From assembly GCF_002006345.1 (NCBI RefSeq), contig NZ_LZZM01000186.1:1-46395 (forward strand): DNA of 46,395 nt. Direction: 5' to 3'. Position 1 is the first letter of the stretch. Each line of letters begins with the position of its first letter. The DNA is from Clostridium puniceum. GTDB taxonomy: Bacteria; Bacillota; Clostridia; Clostridiales; Clostridiaceae. A program made the position numbers and the translations under genes. Shown here in pieces: positions 26,227 to 34,231 of this stretch. Below the pieces are notes generated by a model that searched no databases, was not told where the DNA came from, and saw nothing but the letters and a program-made list of their open reading frames with translations.

Positions 26227-27859
26227 GATTAAAATAATAACAAGATATTTTACAAGAAATGCGATTGAAGAAATGTTTGCAGGCAAGAAAATGAAACCTA
26301 CCGTTTTAGTGGCATTAATGTTATTTACAGTAAGCATGATATCTCTTCCCATTACTCTTATGATAACCAGCGCATATGGTTCATTTCATTCTGCAGGACA
26401 GGAGGGAAGTTTATTATTATTAATATTATCACTTGGAGCAGCAATTTCCTTTTTCTTTGGAATATATACTATAATGAATGTTTTTTATTTTTCAGAGGAT
26501 ATAGAAGTAATATTGCCACTTCCTTTTAAAAGTAGTGAAATAGTATTTGGTAAATTTATTGCAGTGCTAATTAATATGTACCTATATGCTGCGATGTTAG
26601 TTTTACCTCTTATAGCTTATGGAGTTGTATCCGGAGCAAGTTTGATGTATTACTTTTATGGAATGCTTGCACTTCTAGTAACACCAATACTTCCAATGAT
26701 ATATGCTTCACTTATATGTATGGTGCTTATGAGATTTACTAATTTATCAAAGCACAAAGATACTTTTAGAATGATTTCAGGATGTTTATCATTAATATTA
26801 ATTGTTGTATTTAATTATTTTAATTCAAATACGAGTAAAAATATGAATTTAGGAGAACTTGCGCAAAAGCTATCAGAGGGAAATAATACTATGATGGATA
26901 TTATGAGCAGTATTTTCATAACAGATAAATTTACAGCTTATGGTTTATTATATAATAATGAATTTAAGGGATTATTATATATGATTTTGTCTTTAAGTTT
27001 AGGAATAATAGCATTTTTTATATATTATTATGTTGGTGGAAAACTATATATTAAAGGCATAATAGGAATTTCCGAATCATATAGCAAGAGAGAAAATATT
27101 TTAGAAAATGGAAAAGCTAATAAATTAACTAAGAAAAATTCACCAATAAAAGCTTTAGTTATAAGAGATATTAAGGTTATATTAAGGACACCACAATTCT
27201 TTATTAATTGTGTAGCAATGTTATTTTACATGCCTGCAATATTTGTTATGACAATGCTTTCTAATGGACAATTAGCCAACGTAAGAAACTTGTTAAGCAA
27301 AAGTGGAACAAGTCTTTATGGAATTGCTATAGTTGTAGCTTTTATAATAGGCACAATATGCGTAATGAGTGGTGGAGCTGCTACAACAGCGATATCGAGG
27401 GAAGGAAAGGATTTTATAGTATCAAAATACATACCTGTTGACTATAAAATTCAATTGTACTCAAAAATATTATCTTCATTATGTATTAATCAAATGGGAA
27501 CTTTAATAGTTGCTTTAGTTTTAATATTAGTAGGAGCAAGTTCAATTTTATTTATTTTAGGAGTAATAGCTTCTTTTATAGGAATATTATTCATAACTCT
27601 CTTTGGTATGTATATAGATTTTAAATCACCAAGGTTAAATTGGGAAAGCGAAAGAGCAATGTATAAAAACAACTATATGCCACTTTTTATAATGCTTATT
27701 ATATTCATATTAGGGGCTTTACTTTTAGGATTAGCTATAGTTATAAAAAATTATATTATAGTATTTTTTATATGTATTGGAGTAATAGGTCTTGGAAGTG
27801 TCATTTTTTATAAAGGTTTAGTTAAGCAGGCTAATAAAGTATATAATGAAGTTTGTTAG
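26219..27859 (+). CDS. ABC-2 type permease, large putative exporter subunit
   Basis: A 546-residue integral membrane protein with about twelve hydrophobic segments, in two halves separated by a polar loop near residues 285-310. It corresponds to the 'putative ABC exporter' permease group (PF16949-like) common in clostridia, which pairs with a single ATPase subunit. The DIEVILPLPFKSSEIVFGK segment near 95-113 is characteristic of that group. It overlaps the ATPase gene and is followed by a strong terminator, so the operon ends here. No protease or accessory domain is fused. The frame is intact. Confidence 0.82.
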   Translation: MSRIKIITRYFTRNAIEEMFAGKKMKPTVLVALMLFTVSMISLPITLMITSAYGSFHSAGQEGSLLLLILSLGAAISFFFGIYTIMNVFYFSEDIEVILPLPFKSSEIVFGKFIAVLINMYLYAAMLVLPLIAYGVVSGASLMYYFYGMLALLVTPILPMIYASLICMVLMRFTNLSKHKDTFRMISGCLSLILIVVFNYFNSNTSKNMNLGELAQKLSEGNNTMMDIMSSIFITDKFTAYGLLYNNEFKGLLYMILSLSLGIIAFFIYYYVGGKLYIKGIIGISESYSKRENILENGKANKLTKKNSPIKALVIRDIKVILRTPQFFINCVAMLFYMPAIFVMTMLSNGQLANVRNLLSKSGTSLYGIAIVVAFIIGTICVMSGGAATTAISREGKDFIVSKYIPVDYKIQLYSKILSSLCINQMGTLIVALVLILVGASSILFILGVIASFIGILFITLFGMYIDFKSPRLNWESERAMYKNNYMPLFIMLIIFILGALLLGLAIVIKNYIIVFFICIGVIGLGSVIFYKGLVKQANKVYNEVC

Positions 27860-27940
27860 TTTACAAAAGTATTAAGAATTAAAAAAGTAAATGATAATAA
27901 ATAGCTATAATTCATGTAAAGATATTCTTAATAATATATG

Positions 27941-27987
27941 AATTAAGGTTAAGGAGATAAATAAAACTCCTTAACCTTAATTTTTTT
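27941..27987. terminator. Terminator between ABC permease and lrp-type gene
   Basis: A perfect 16-bp stem (27941-27956 with 27967-27982), a ten-base loop and a seven-base T run make a very strong intrinsic terminator for the ABC operon. It lies 80 bases after the permease stop and just ahead of the 3' end of the convergent regulator. Confidence 0.92.
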
Positions 27988-28005
27988 ATTTAGTAGATAT
28001 TAACA

Positions 28006-28419
28006 TTATTTTATTGTAGTTGTAGATAAGTTTAATCTATAAGTTCCATATTTCATAATATTATCAAGTAATAAATTAATTTCATCCATATTAGAACATT
28101 CAATTTTAAGTAAATAGCAACCATCACCACTAATTCTATGAGCTTCTTCTATAATAGAATTTGATTTTATAAAATTTTTTAATTGTTCATGTTTTGTAGT
28201 TTTCATAAAAATAGTAATATAAGCTATAATATTTTTATCAAGAAGAGCATTATTAGTAGATATAGTATATTGCCTTATAAGCCCTAAATCTTGAAGTCTT
28301 ATAATTCTATTAGATACTGCTTGAGGAGTTAGGTGTATATGCTCACCAATAACTTTAAGTGGTGTCTTTGCATTTATTTTTAATATTTCTATAATCTTTA
28401 AATCTAATTCATCAAACAT
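28006..28419 (-). CDS. Lrp/AsnC family transcriptional regulator
   Basis: A 137-residue Lrp/AsnC-family protein. The N-terminal helix-turn-helix reads LDLKIIEILKINAKTPLKVIGE and then TPQAVSNRIIRLQDLGLI. The C-terminal RAM domain carries the HRISGDGCYLLKIE strand-helix block used for ligand binding and oligomerisation. A longer frame starts at 28470, but AAAGGA places the start at ATG 28419 (MFDELDLK), which also matches the usual family N-terminus. It is divergent from the isochorismatase-family gene at 28579, so that gene or itself may be its target. The effector amino acid is unknown. Confidence 0.85.
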   Translation of the reverse strand: MFDELDLKIIEILKINAKTPLKVIGEHIHLTPQAVSNRIIRLQDLGLIRQYTISTNNALLDKNIIAYITIFMKTTKHEQLKNFIKSNSIIEEAHRISGDGCYLLKIECSNMDEINLLLDNIMKYGTYRLNLSTTTIK

Positions 28420-28578
28420 AAATTGCAAAATCCTTTCATTTGTAAAGTGAAATAGGATGATTACTTTCACATTTCCACTGTAATTTAAGTTACTATTATT
28501 ATAGCAGATGAAACAAAGCTAATATAGAAAATTAATTCGAACAGATAAATTAAATAAAAATATGAAGGTGGAATGAAA

Positions 28579-29152
28579 ATGAAAAAAGCATTACTTGTTA
28601 TTGATGTACAAAATGAATATTTTGATTGATGTACAAAATGAATATTTTGCAGGAAAATTAAAGGTGACTTATCCAAATCCAAGCAATAGCCTTAATAATA
28701 TATTAAAGGTTATGGATTATGCAAAAGAAAATAATATAATAATTATAGTAGTCCAACATACATCTCTTTGGGGAGAAACTTTTGTCAAAGGGACAAAAGA
28801 ATGGGAGATACATCTTGAAATTCTAAAAAAACATTATGATTATATTATTGAAAAAAATAAACCAAGTAGTTTTCACAAGACAAATTTAGAAGAAATATTA
28901 AAAAAAGAAAATATAGCTGGTATAGTTATTTCAGGATATATGACACAAATGTGTTGTGATACTACAGCAAGAGTAGCATTTCATAAAAATTATGTTGTTG
29001 AATTTCTATCAGATGCTACAGGTACTGTAGATGTACAGAATTATGCTGGAACTATAACCAGTAAAGAACTTCATAATGCAACCCTTATAACACAAAGTTT
29101 AAAATTTAGTCACGTATTAAGTAGTGATGAGTGGATGGGAATTAAAAAATAA
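28579..29152 (+). pseudogene. Isochorismatase-family hydrolase disrupted by 25-bp tandem duplication
   Basis: Reading from ATG 28579 (after GAAGGTGG) gives MKKALLVIDVQNEYFD and then TGA at 28627-28629. The cause is an exact tandem duplication: 28600-28624 is repeated as 28625-28649. Deleting one 25-base copy restores a continuous frame of about 183 residues with the family features DVQNEYF (catalytic Asp), a Lys in the NKPSSF segment and GYMTQMCCDTTAR with the nucleophilic Cys. Isochorismatase-like hydrolases act on small amides, including nicotinamide. A TTG at 28622 could restart translation, but would lose the first strand. The change could revert by slippage, so it may be a recent or switchable mutation. 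Confidence 0.88.
28600..28649. repeat. Perfect 25-bp tandem duplication
   Basis: Bases 28600-28624 and 28625-28649 are identical. The unit begins ATTGATGTAC and ends AATATTTTG. Flanking bases do not extend the match. Since 25 is not a multiple of three, it shifts the frame of the surrounding gene. Confidence 0.97.
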
Positions 29153-29258
29153 AATGTAAATAAGATCTAATTTATACTAAAGATTCTAGAAAAAAAGCAA
29201 TTACTTAAAGTATAATGGATAAGAAATAACTTACAATATTTTTATTAGGAGGAATGAC

Positions 29259-29801
29259 ATGAGTAAAACTGCATTATTAGTTGTAGATGTTCAAGAAGCA
29301 TTAGTAGCCCAGAAGCCATATAATAAAGAGGCAACTCTTAACAACATAGGAGAAATGGTTAAACGCTGTAGAGATAATAATATAGAGGTAATTTATGTAC
29401 AGCATGATGGTGGAAAAGGTGATGACCTAGAAGTTGGATCTAAAGGGTGGCAAATTCATGATAGAATTACACCTAAAGACGGTGAAAAAATAATAGATAA
29501 AAAATTTAATAGTTCCTTTAAAAATACTGAATTAAAAGAATATTTAAATGAGAAAAATATAGATACATTAATTTTAGTTGGAATGCAAACTGAATATTGT
29601 ATTGACACAACTTGTAAGGTTGCATTTGAACATGGATTCAAATTAATCATTCCAGAAGGAACAAATACTACTTTTGATAATGAACATATGTCTGGAAAAG
29701 CGATATATGAATATTACAATTTTAAAATATGGAAAAATAGATTTGTAAGATTAGAAAAAATAGAGAACGTTATAGAATTAATAAACACTATTAAAAATTA
29801 G
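29259..29801 (+). CDS. Isochorismatase-family cysteine hydrolase
   Basis: A 180-residue hydrolase of the isochorismatase-like superfamily. The catalytic triad is visible as Asp10 in LLVVDVQ, Lys82 in KKFNSSF and Cys114 in GMQTEYCIDTT. The family includes nicotinamidases, N-carbamoyl amide hydrolases and isochorismatases; the substrate here is not determined. It is a divergent paralogue of the disrupted gene just upstream (about 100 bases away, same strand) and is intact, so it may cover part of the lost activity. AGGAGG is about six bases before the ATG. A strong terminator follows. Confidence 0.88.
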   Translation: MSKTALLVVDVQEALVAQKPYNKEATLNNIGEMVKRCRDNNIEVIYVQHDGGKGDDLEVGSKGWQIHDRITPKDGEKIIDKKFNSSFKNTELKEYLNEKNIDTLILVGMQTEYCIDTTCKVAFEHGFKLIIPEGTNTTFDNEHMSGKAIYEYYNFKIWKNRFVRLEKIENVIELINTIKN

Positions 29802-29807
29802 AACTAA

Positions 29808-29848
29808 AAAAGAGTCTATTTTCAACTAATTTGAAAATAGACTCTTTT
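29808..29848. terminator. Bidirectional terminator
   Basis: A perfect 18-bp stem (29808-29825 with 29831-29848) with a five-base loop carries A and T runs at its base on either strand. It ends both the isochorismatase-family gene and the convergent MerR-family gene. Confidence 0.9.
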
Positions 29849-29864
29849 CAAGAGTAATTTGTAA

Positions 29865-30671
29865 TTATTTAACTGGAATTTGTATTTCAGTTAAATAATC
29901 CTTAGATTTTTTTTCATTCCAAGGTCCTTTTATAGGCATTTGGCGAGCAGTACCTATAATAGTATATCCATTTTCTTCAATCCATTTTCCAAGAAAATTA
30001 TATGCTGATGCAAGAGCTACATATTCACCAGGAACTAAAATACTTGCAGCTTTTTCAATAGGTTCACTTTCTTTAAAAGTAAAACTATCAGCATCATCTA
30101 ATAATTTTTCAACTCCCATTACAACTTCAACATCAACAGGTCCTTCTATATAGCCTTCATCATGATATGTGGCATAGCAAAGATTATTACAAGGAATTTT
30201 TTTCTCTTCCATATATTTACCTAGTCTTTCCCAAAGCATTCCTTCAGCATCATATGCTGGTATATTATCCCTTAAAGAAATAATTTTATATGATGGTACT
30301 GATTTGAGTGTGACATTATAATTCATATTAATTCGCTCCTTTTTTAAATTCTTAATTGCATAGTTGATTTTTCTTAGTTTTTTTTCCTCAGCTTTAATAT
30401 TAATTTTCACTTCATCTTCTTTTTGCTTTAATAAGTCTTTCAATTTTTCATCAGATTGCTCATTTATAGCAATTGCTATATCAGAAACATTAAAACCTAT
30501 ATCACGAAGTGAAACGATGAGATTAAGTGTAGAAATTTGTTTAGCTGAATAATATCTATAGCCAGTAAAGGTATCTATTTCAGCAGGTTTAAAAAGTCCA
30601 ACCTCATCATAGTATCTAAGCATGCGAATAGATACTAGTGTTAATTTTGAGAAATCTCCAATTTTAAACAT
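29865..30671 (-). CDS. MerR-family regulator with GyrI-like effector domain
   Basis: A 268-residue activator. The N-terminal MerR winged helix opens with MFKIGDFSKLTLVSIRMLRYYDEVGL and TGYRYYSAKQ. A coiled-coil dimerisation helix (about 75-110, Lys/Glu-rich) follows. The C-terminal AraC/GyrI-like effector domain (about 118-268) has LKSVPSYKIISLR and GPVDVEVVMG strands, as in BmrR-like multidrug sensors. AGGGAG lies ten bases before the ATG. Its own promoter has the 19-bp MerR spacer with a palindrome (30713-30743), so autoregulation is expected. No drug pump is adjacent, so further targets must lie elsewhere. Confidence 0.9.
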   Translation of the reverse strand: MFKIGDFSKLTLVSIRMLRYYDEVGLFKPAEIDTFTGYRYYSAKQISTLNLIVSLRDIGFNVSDIAIAINEQSDEKLKDLLKQKEDEVKINIKAEEKKLRKINYAIKNLKKERINMNYNVTLKSVPSYKIISLRDNIPAYDAEGMLWERLGKYMEEKKIPCNNLCYATYHDEGYIEGPVDVEVVMGVEKLLDDADSFTFKESEPIEKAASILVPGEYVALASAYNFLGKWIEENGYTIIGTARQMPIKGPWNEKKSKDYLTEIQIPVK

Positions 30672-30712
30672 AAAATCAACTCCCTAAAAAATATCATTGC
30701 AATGACAAGTTA

Positions 30713-30743
30713 AGAATAATGCCTAACACCATGTTAGAGTCAA
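30713..30743 (-). promoter_or_regulatory. MerR-type promoter with 19-bp spacer and palindrome
   Basis: On the minus strand TTGACT (30743-30738) and TATTCT (30718-30713) are 19 bp apart. The spacer contains the perfect palindrome CTAACA-tgg-TGTTAG (30737-30723). The overlong 19-bp spacer with a central dyad is the signature of promoters activated by DNA distortion by MerR proteins. It lies about 40 bases upstream of the merR-type gene. Confidence 0.82.
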
Positions 30744-30770
30744 TACCTCATTTTATATTTTACCATATAT

Positions 30771-32321
30771 TCAATTAGATTCTTTAACTAATTCATTTGA
30801 AATATACTGATTGGTTTTAGTAATATTTAAGTTATTCCAAAGTTCTTCTGCAAAGTTAGGATCTAGTTTTAAATAAACTTGCCCTGAGTCATAATATATA
30901 TAACCATTCTTTAAAATAGTAAAGGTTACATTTTTTAGACCATCCTTTAACTCAAAGGATATTTTCTTATATCCATCTTCATTGCTATAATCGCCTAAGG
31001 AAGCTTCTATATCTTTAGGCAAATAAGGAGTGGCTTGATTTATTTCATTGAATAGATTATTTAATAACTCATTATTATTGATTTTATAAAAAGTTCCAGT
31101 CCCATTATTCCAATCGTTATAAGTTTGAAATTTAGCTTCTACAACATTATCTTTGAGTTTAAGTTTTGATAAAATATCTTCTCCTTTTGTTATTGTAATT
31201 CCGTTTAAACATTCATAAAATTCAGTAAAATTTGTATTATCTTCGGCTTTAGAATTAGTCATAATTCTAAAAGTGTCATCATATCCATTAACAGAATATA
31301 CATCAGTAATCCCTATATTAGAAGCAAGCTTACTTGGATACGCCACCTTAGAACTCCATTCATCAATAGAATTTTTTGTAGTACCAAGTTTTTGTCCCAA
31401 TAAATTTTTAGCGTCTTCTGAAGATGTTGTTATAGATGTATTAATATATATATTCCCTTTATATATAATTAGCGGTCTCATTTTAGCAACTGTAAAATTA
31501 GTAGCCTTAGGTAACTCGATTTTAGGAACATATATTGAATTTAGAAAAACATTTTCGGCAACATTTGTATTTTCAGAAATAATACCACTGGTTGAGCGAG
31601 GTGCTTCACTAATTGGATTTATTCTATTATCTCTATTATCAGAATTAGCTAAGTTAATGGAACCATCTTTTTCATAAGAGGATATAGTATTTCTTGTTAA
31701 AGGAGTTTCTATTTTTTGTTCTCCATCATTTTTACTTAAAGGTATTTCTGAATTAGAAGATGTACTATCTTTAATTATTTTGTTATTGGGATTATTTTTA
31801 TTTGTTTTAGGTGGAATATTATTTTCAACTTTAGAATTTATAGTAGTTTCATTTTTCACAGAAGGTGAATTATTCTCTATTTGTTTTGAAGTTATATTAG
31901 TTTCTGTATTCTTAGAAGATATATCACTTTTTGATGATTGAGAAGAATCCTTATTATTAGATTTATCATAGCTTTCAGTTAAGTGGTCACTTTCTGTAGC
32001 TGGCTCTGTTTGAGGATCATAAGCTATAATTTCTGAATTAGTATTCCATTTTTCAAATTTAGTCATTATTAATTTAAAACTTATAGTTCCTATTAATATA
32101 GAGAAAATAGCGGCTGTAGCGATATATTGTTTAGAGTATATTTTTCTAGTAACTAAGTGCTCCTTAGGAGAAGCTAATGAATTAAGAACATTTGATGTAG
32201 AAAGTGTTTTCTCAGTAGATTTATTTAAATTTGTTTGATTTGCTTGCAATTCTCTTAAAAGCTTGTCTTTAAATTCATCACTTGCTTTTATTTGTGAAAA
32301 GGAATGTTTAATTGTATTCAT
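30771..32321 (-). CDS. Putative membrane anti-sigma factor
   Basis: A 516-residue single-pass membrane protein. The cytoplasmic N-terminus (about 1-65, starting MNTIKHSFSQIKASDEFKDKLL) should bind the sigma factor encoded just upstream. A helix at about 67-88 crosses the membrane. Outside, a long Ser/Asn/Thr/Lys-rich linker (about 100-245) leads to a folded sensor-like domain (about 265-516). No zinc-binding His-x3-Cys-x2-Cys motif is seen. ATG 32321 is preferred over the in-frame TTG 32327, given the GGAGG position. Its start overlaps the end of the sigma gene, the standard layout of co-translated sigma/anti-sigma pairs. The signal sensed is unknown; the role is inferred from context. Confidence 0.75.
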   Translation of the reverse strand: MNTIKHSFSQIKASDEFKDKLLRELQANQTNLNKSTEKTLSTSNVLNSLASPKEHLVTRKIYSKQYIATAAIFSILIGTISFKLIMTKFEKWNTNSEIIAYDPQTEPATESDHLTESYDKSNNKDSSQSSKSDISSKNTETNITSKQIENNSPSVKNETTINSKVENNIPPKTNKNNPNNKIIKDSTSSNSEIPLSKNDGEQKIETPLTRNTISSYEKDGSINLANSDNRDNRINPISEAPRSTSGIISENTNVAENVFLNSIYVPKIELPKATNFTVAKMRPLIIYKGNIYINTSITTSSEDAKNLLGQKLGTTKNSIDEWSSKVAYPSKLASNIGITDVYSVNGYDDTFRIMTNSKAEDNTNFTEFYECLNGITITKGEDILSKLKLKDNVVEAKFQTYNDWNNGTGTFYKINNNELLNNLFNEINQATPYLPKDIEASLGDYSNEDGYKKISFELKDGLKNVTFTILKNGYIYYDSGQVYLKLDPNFAEELWNNLNITKTNQYISNELVKESN

Positions 32322-32802
32322 ATTCAAAATCCTCCTTAAGTATAAATTTTAGTTTTTTTCGAGCTCTACTAAGTTGTGAACCGATAGTTGTTTCTTTAAT
32401 ATTCAAAATATTAGCAACCTCGGCAATACTATAACCTTCATAATAATAAAGCAAAATAATACTTCTATATTTTAAGGGCAAATTTAAAATAGCTTGAATT
32501 ACTTCACTATCATCTTTTGTAATATGAATAAAATTGTCCTCTAATGGTTCTGTATTTTTAAAATATGAAGACTTAAGCTTGTCTTTGCTTAGATTTATAG
32601 AGACTCTGATTAGCCAAGCTTTTTCATGTTCATCATTTTCAAAGCTTGGCTTTTTCTCAAGTAATTTAATAAAAACATCTTGAGTTATATCTTCCGCATC
32701 ACTTAAATTTTTCATATAGGAATATGTAATTCTGATAAGCATATCAGAGTATTTTTCTATAAGATAATGAATATAGTTTTCGGTACCATAAATTTCATTC
32801 AT
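32308..32802 (-). CDS. ECF-type RNA polymerase sigma factor
   Basis: A 164-residue sigma-70-family protein of the extracytoplasmic-function type. Region 2 is seen as RITYSYMKNLSDAEDITQDVFIKLL with the downstream KAWLIRVSINLSKDKL. Region 4 is ILNLPLKYRSIILLYYYEGYSIAEVANIL followed by KETTIGSQLSRARKKL. The frame is open to 32856, but AAGGAGG followed by eight bases fixes ATG 32802 (MNEIYGTEN). It should recruit RNA polymerase to its own and envelope-related promoters when released from the membrane protein encoded next. The frame is intact. No matching ECF promoter could be read with confidence upstream. Confidence 0.92.
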   Translation of the reverse strand: MNEIYGTENYIHYLIEKYSDMLIRITYSYMKNLSDAEDITQDVFIKLLEKKPSFENDEHEKAWLIRVSINLSKDKLKSSYFKNTEPLEDNFIHITKDDSEVIQAILNLPLKYRSIILLYYYEGYSIAEVANILNIKETTIGSQLSRARKKLKFILKEDFEYEYN

Positions 32803-32942
32803 TAAATTAACCTCCTTTTCAATATCAATACGATTAAATAGGATAAAATTTTGCATTAAGTAAGAAATTTTTTATATAAAGGAAAATTTAAGTTTATTCA
32901 TAATCTAGAGTGATTAATTATTTATAATAAAATTAGGTTAAA

Positions 32943-32999
32943 TCCTTCAATTATAATTAGTTTTTCATTATATAGAATATCATAAAAACTAATGAAGGA
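32943..32999. other. Interrupted inverted repeat upstream of the sigma gene
   Basis: ATTAGTTTTT (32956-32965) pairs with AAAAACTAAT (32984-32993), and TCCTTC (32943-32948) with GAAGGA (32994-32999), leaving a bulge on one side. It lies between the divergent sigma gene and the iron-sulfur fragment. It could be a regulatory dyad, a terminator read on either strand, or part of an untranslated RNA. Confidence 0.35.
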
Positions 33000-33095
33000 A
33001 TTGGATATAATTAATATTTATTAAATGTGATTTTATTAGTTATAGTTATTATATAAGTAAGAAAAAATAATATAAGTTTTTGAATAAGTTATAAA

Positions 33096-33389
33096 ATGAA
33101 AATACTAATAATGGGTATAGAAATTGAAAAAAATATATTCTATCGTATTAATAAATCTAAATGTGGAACATGTAATAAATGTGAAAACACATGTCCAGCT
33201 AAAGCAATTAAAGGTATTTTGTGGAGTGCAAATGTTCAAAGAGAAAAATTAATAGATCCATTCAAATTTATACAAAAGGCCAGAAAATTATTAAAAGAGA
33301 GAATTGGGATTGAAATGACGATATGCGGGAAGTGTATTGATGTTTGTCCTGTTACTCAAGGGTATATTAGAAAAAGTGAAGTGGAATAA
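33096..33389 (+). pseudogene. C-terminal fragment of a QueG-like double-cluster iron-sulfur protein
   Basis: About 97 codons encode a double [4Fe-4S] ferredoxin-like module: CGTCNKCENTCPAKAI and, after a DPFKFIQKARK helix, CGKCIDVCP. This arrangement matches the C-terminal cluster domain of epoxyqueuosine-reductase-like proteins, which normally carry 150-200 further residues in front. Those residues are absent and no ribosome binding site precedes the frame, so this is most likely a truncated pseudogene. The alternative is a free-standing small ferredoxin; the DPFK spacer between clusters argues for the reductase family. Confidence 0.65.
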
Positions 33390-33491
33390 ATCAAATTTTT
33401 CGTAACTATTGATTCGATAATTTAATTGTTTAGTAGAATTTTAATGTACATGTTCATATACTATCTATAAGCAATATTTAAAAGTGATATT

Positions 33492-34070
33492 ATGAGATAC
33501 ATTTTAGATATAAAAGAATGTAAACTATTGGGTAAAGGTGATGAAGGTAGTGTATACCTAACACCTGAAGGTTTTGCTTTTAAAATTTTTTCTAAGAAAA
33601 AAAATGCTAAAGATGAATCTGAAATTTTAGAAAAAGCTAAAGATAGTAGATTTTTTCCAAATGTTATTTTTCTAGCAGACAATATGATACTTAGAGAATA
33701 TGTCCCAGGTGAAAATCTATATGAATTTATAAATAAGAATGGACTATCTTACAATTTATCTATAGAGATTATAGAGCTTATTGAAGAGTTCAAAAAGTTA
33801 AAATTCAAACGAATCAATATAAGAAATGCTCATATATTTGTTAATGAAAATGAAAAAATACAAATTATTGATCCTCGAAAAACTTATATTAAAGAAACAC
33901 CTTATCCTAAAGATATTATTAGCATTCTTGTTAAATTAAATTTGTTTGATGATTTTTTAAAAAATCTCATAACCCACAACCCAGCACTATTAAAATATTG
34001 GATTGATGGATATGAATATTTTAAGAAGATGTCAAAAAAAACAATATGTATCAATATGTATGCATGTTAA
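33492..34070 (+). CDS. Small protein-kinase-like protein, catalytic loop degenerate
   Basis: A 192-residue kinase-fold protein. The glycine loop LGKGDEGSVYL (13-23), the ATP-anchoring Lys in FAFKIF (about 31) and the Glu of the next helix (about 43) are present. REYVPGENLYEF resembles the hinge. Where active kinases have HxDxxxxN, this one has INIRNAHIFVNE, lacking the catalytic Asp, and DPRK stands where the metal-binding DFG/DxD would be. It is therefore short and possibly a pseudokinase or a divergent RIO/Kdo-type kinase. It is a single gene with a weak ribosome binding site. Function unknown. It ends near a hairpin shared with the convergent transporter. Confidence 0.65.
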   Translation: MRYILDIKECKLLGKGDEGSVYLTPEGFAFKIFSKKKNAKDESEILEKAKDSRFFPNVIFLADNMILREYVPGENLYEFINKNGLSYNLSIEIIELIEEFKKLKFKRINIRNAHIFVNENEKIQIIDPRKTYIKETPYPKDIISILVKLNLFDDFLKNLITHNPALLKYWIDGYEYFKKMSKKTICINMYAC

Positions 34071-34103
34071 AAATAAACATTTTTACCCACGATAAAATTA
34101 TTG

Positions 34104-34150
34104 GAGCTGTTACAAAATTAACGTAATTAGTTTTATAACAGCTCATTTTA
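34104..34150. terminator. Terminator between the kinase-like gene and the transporter
   Basis: GAGCTGTTA (34104 onward) pairs with TAACAGCTC (ending 34144), with imperfect pairing continuing through an AT-rich inner stem. ATTTTAAAT follows. It is placed between two converging genes. Confidence 0.65.
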
Positions 34151-34231
34151 AATAAGAATAAAAATAAAAAATTTATTTAGATTAACTTTTAGATCATAAT
34201 TTAACCAACAAACCTAATTTAAAATTAATTC

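Noticed and set aside
28600..28649. Start of a repeat array (CRISPR or VNTR)
   Set aside because: Only two copies exist, without spacers; it is a simple tandem duplication inside a gene.
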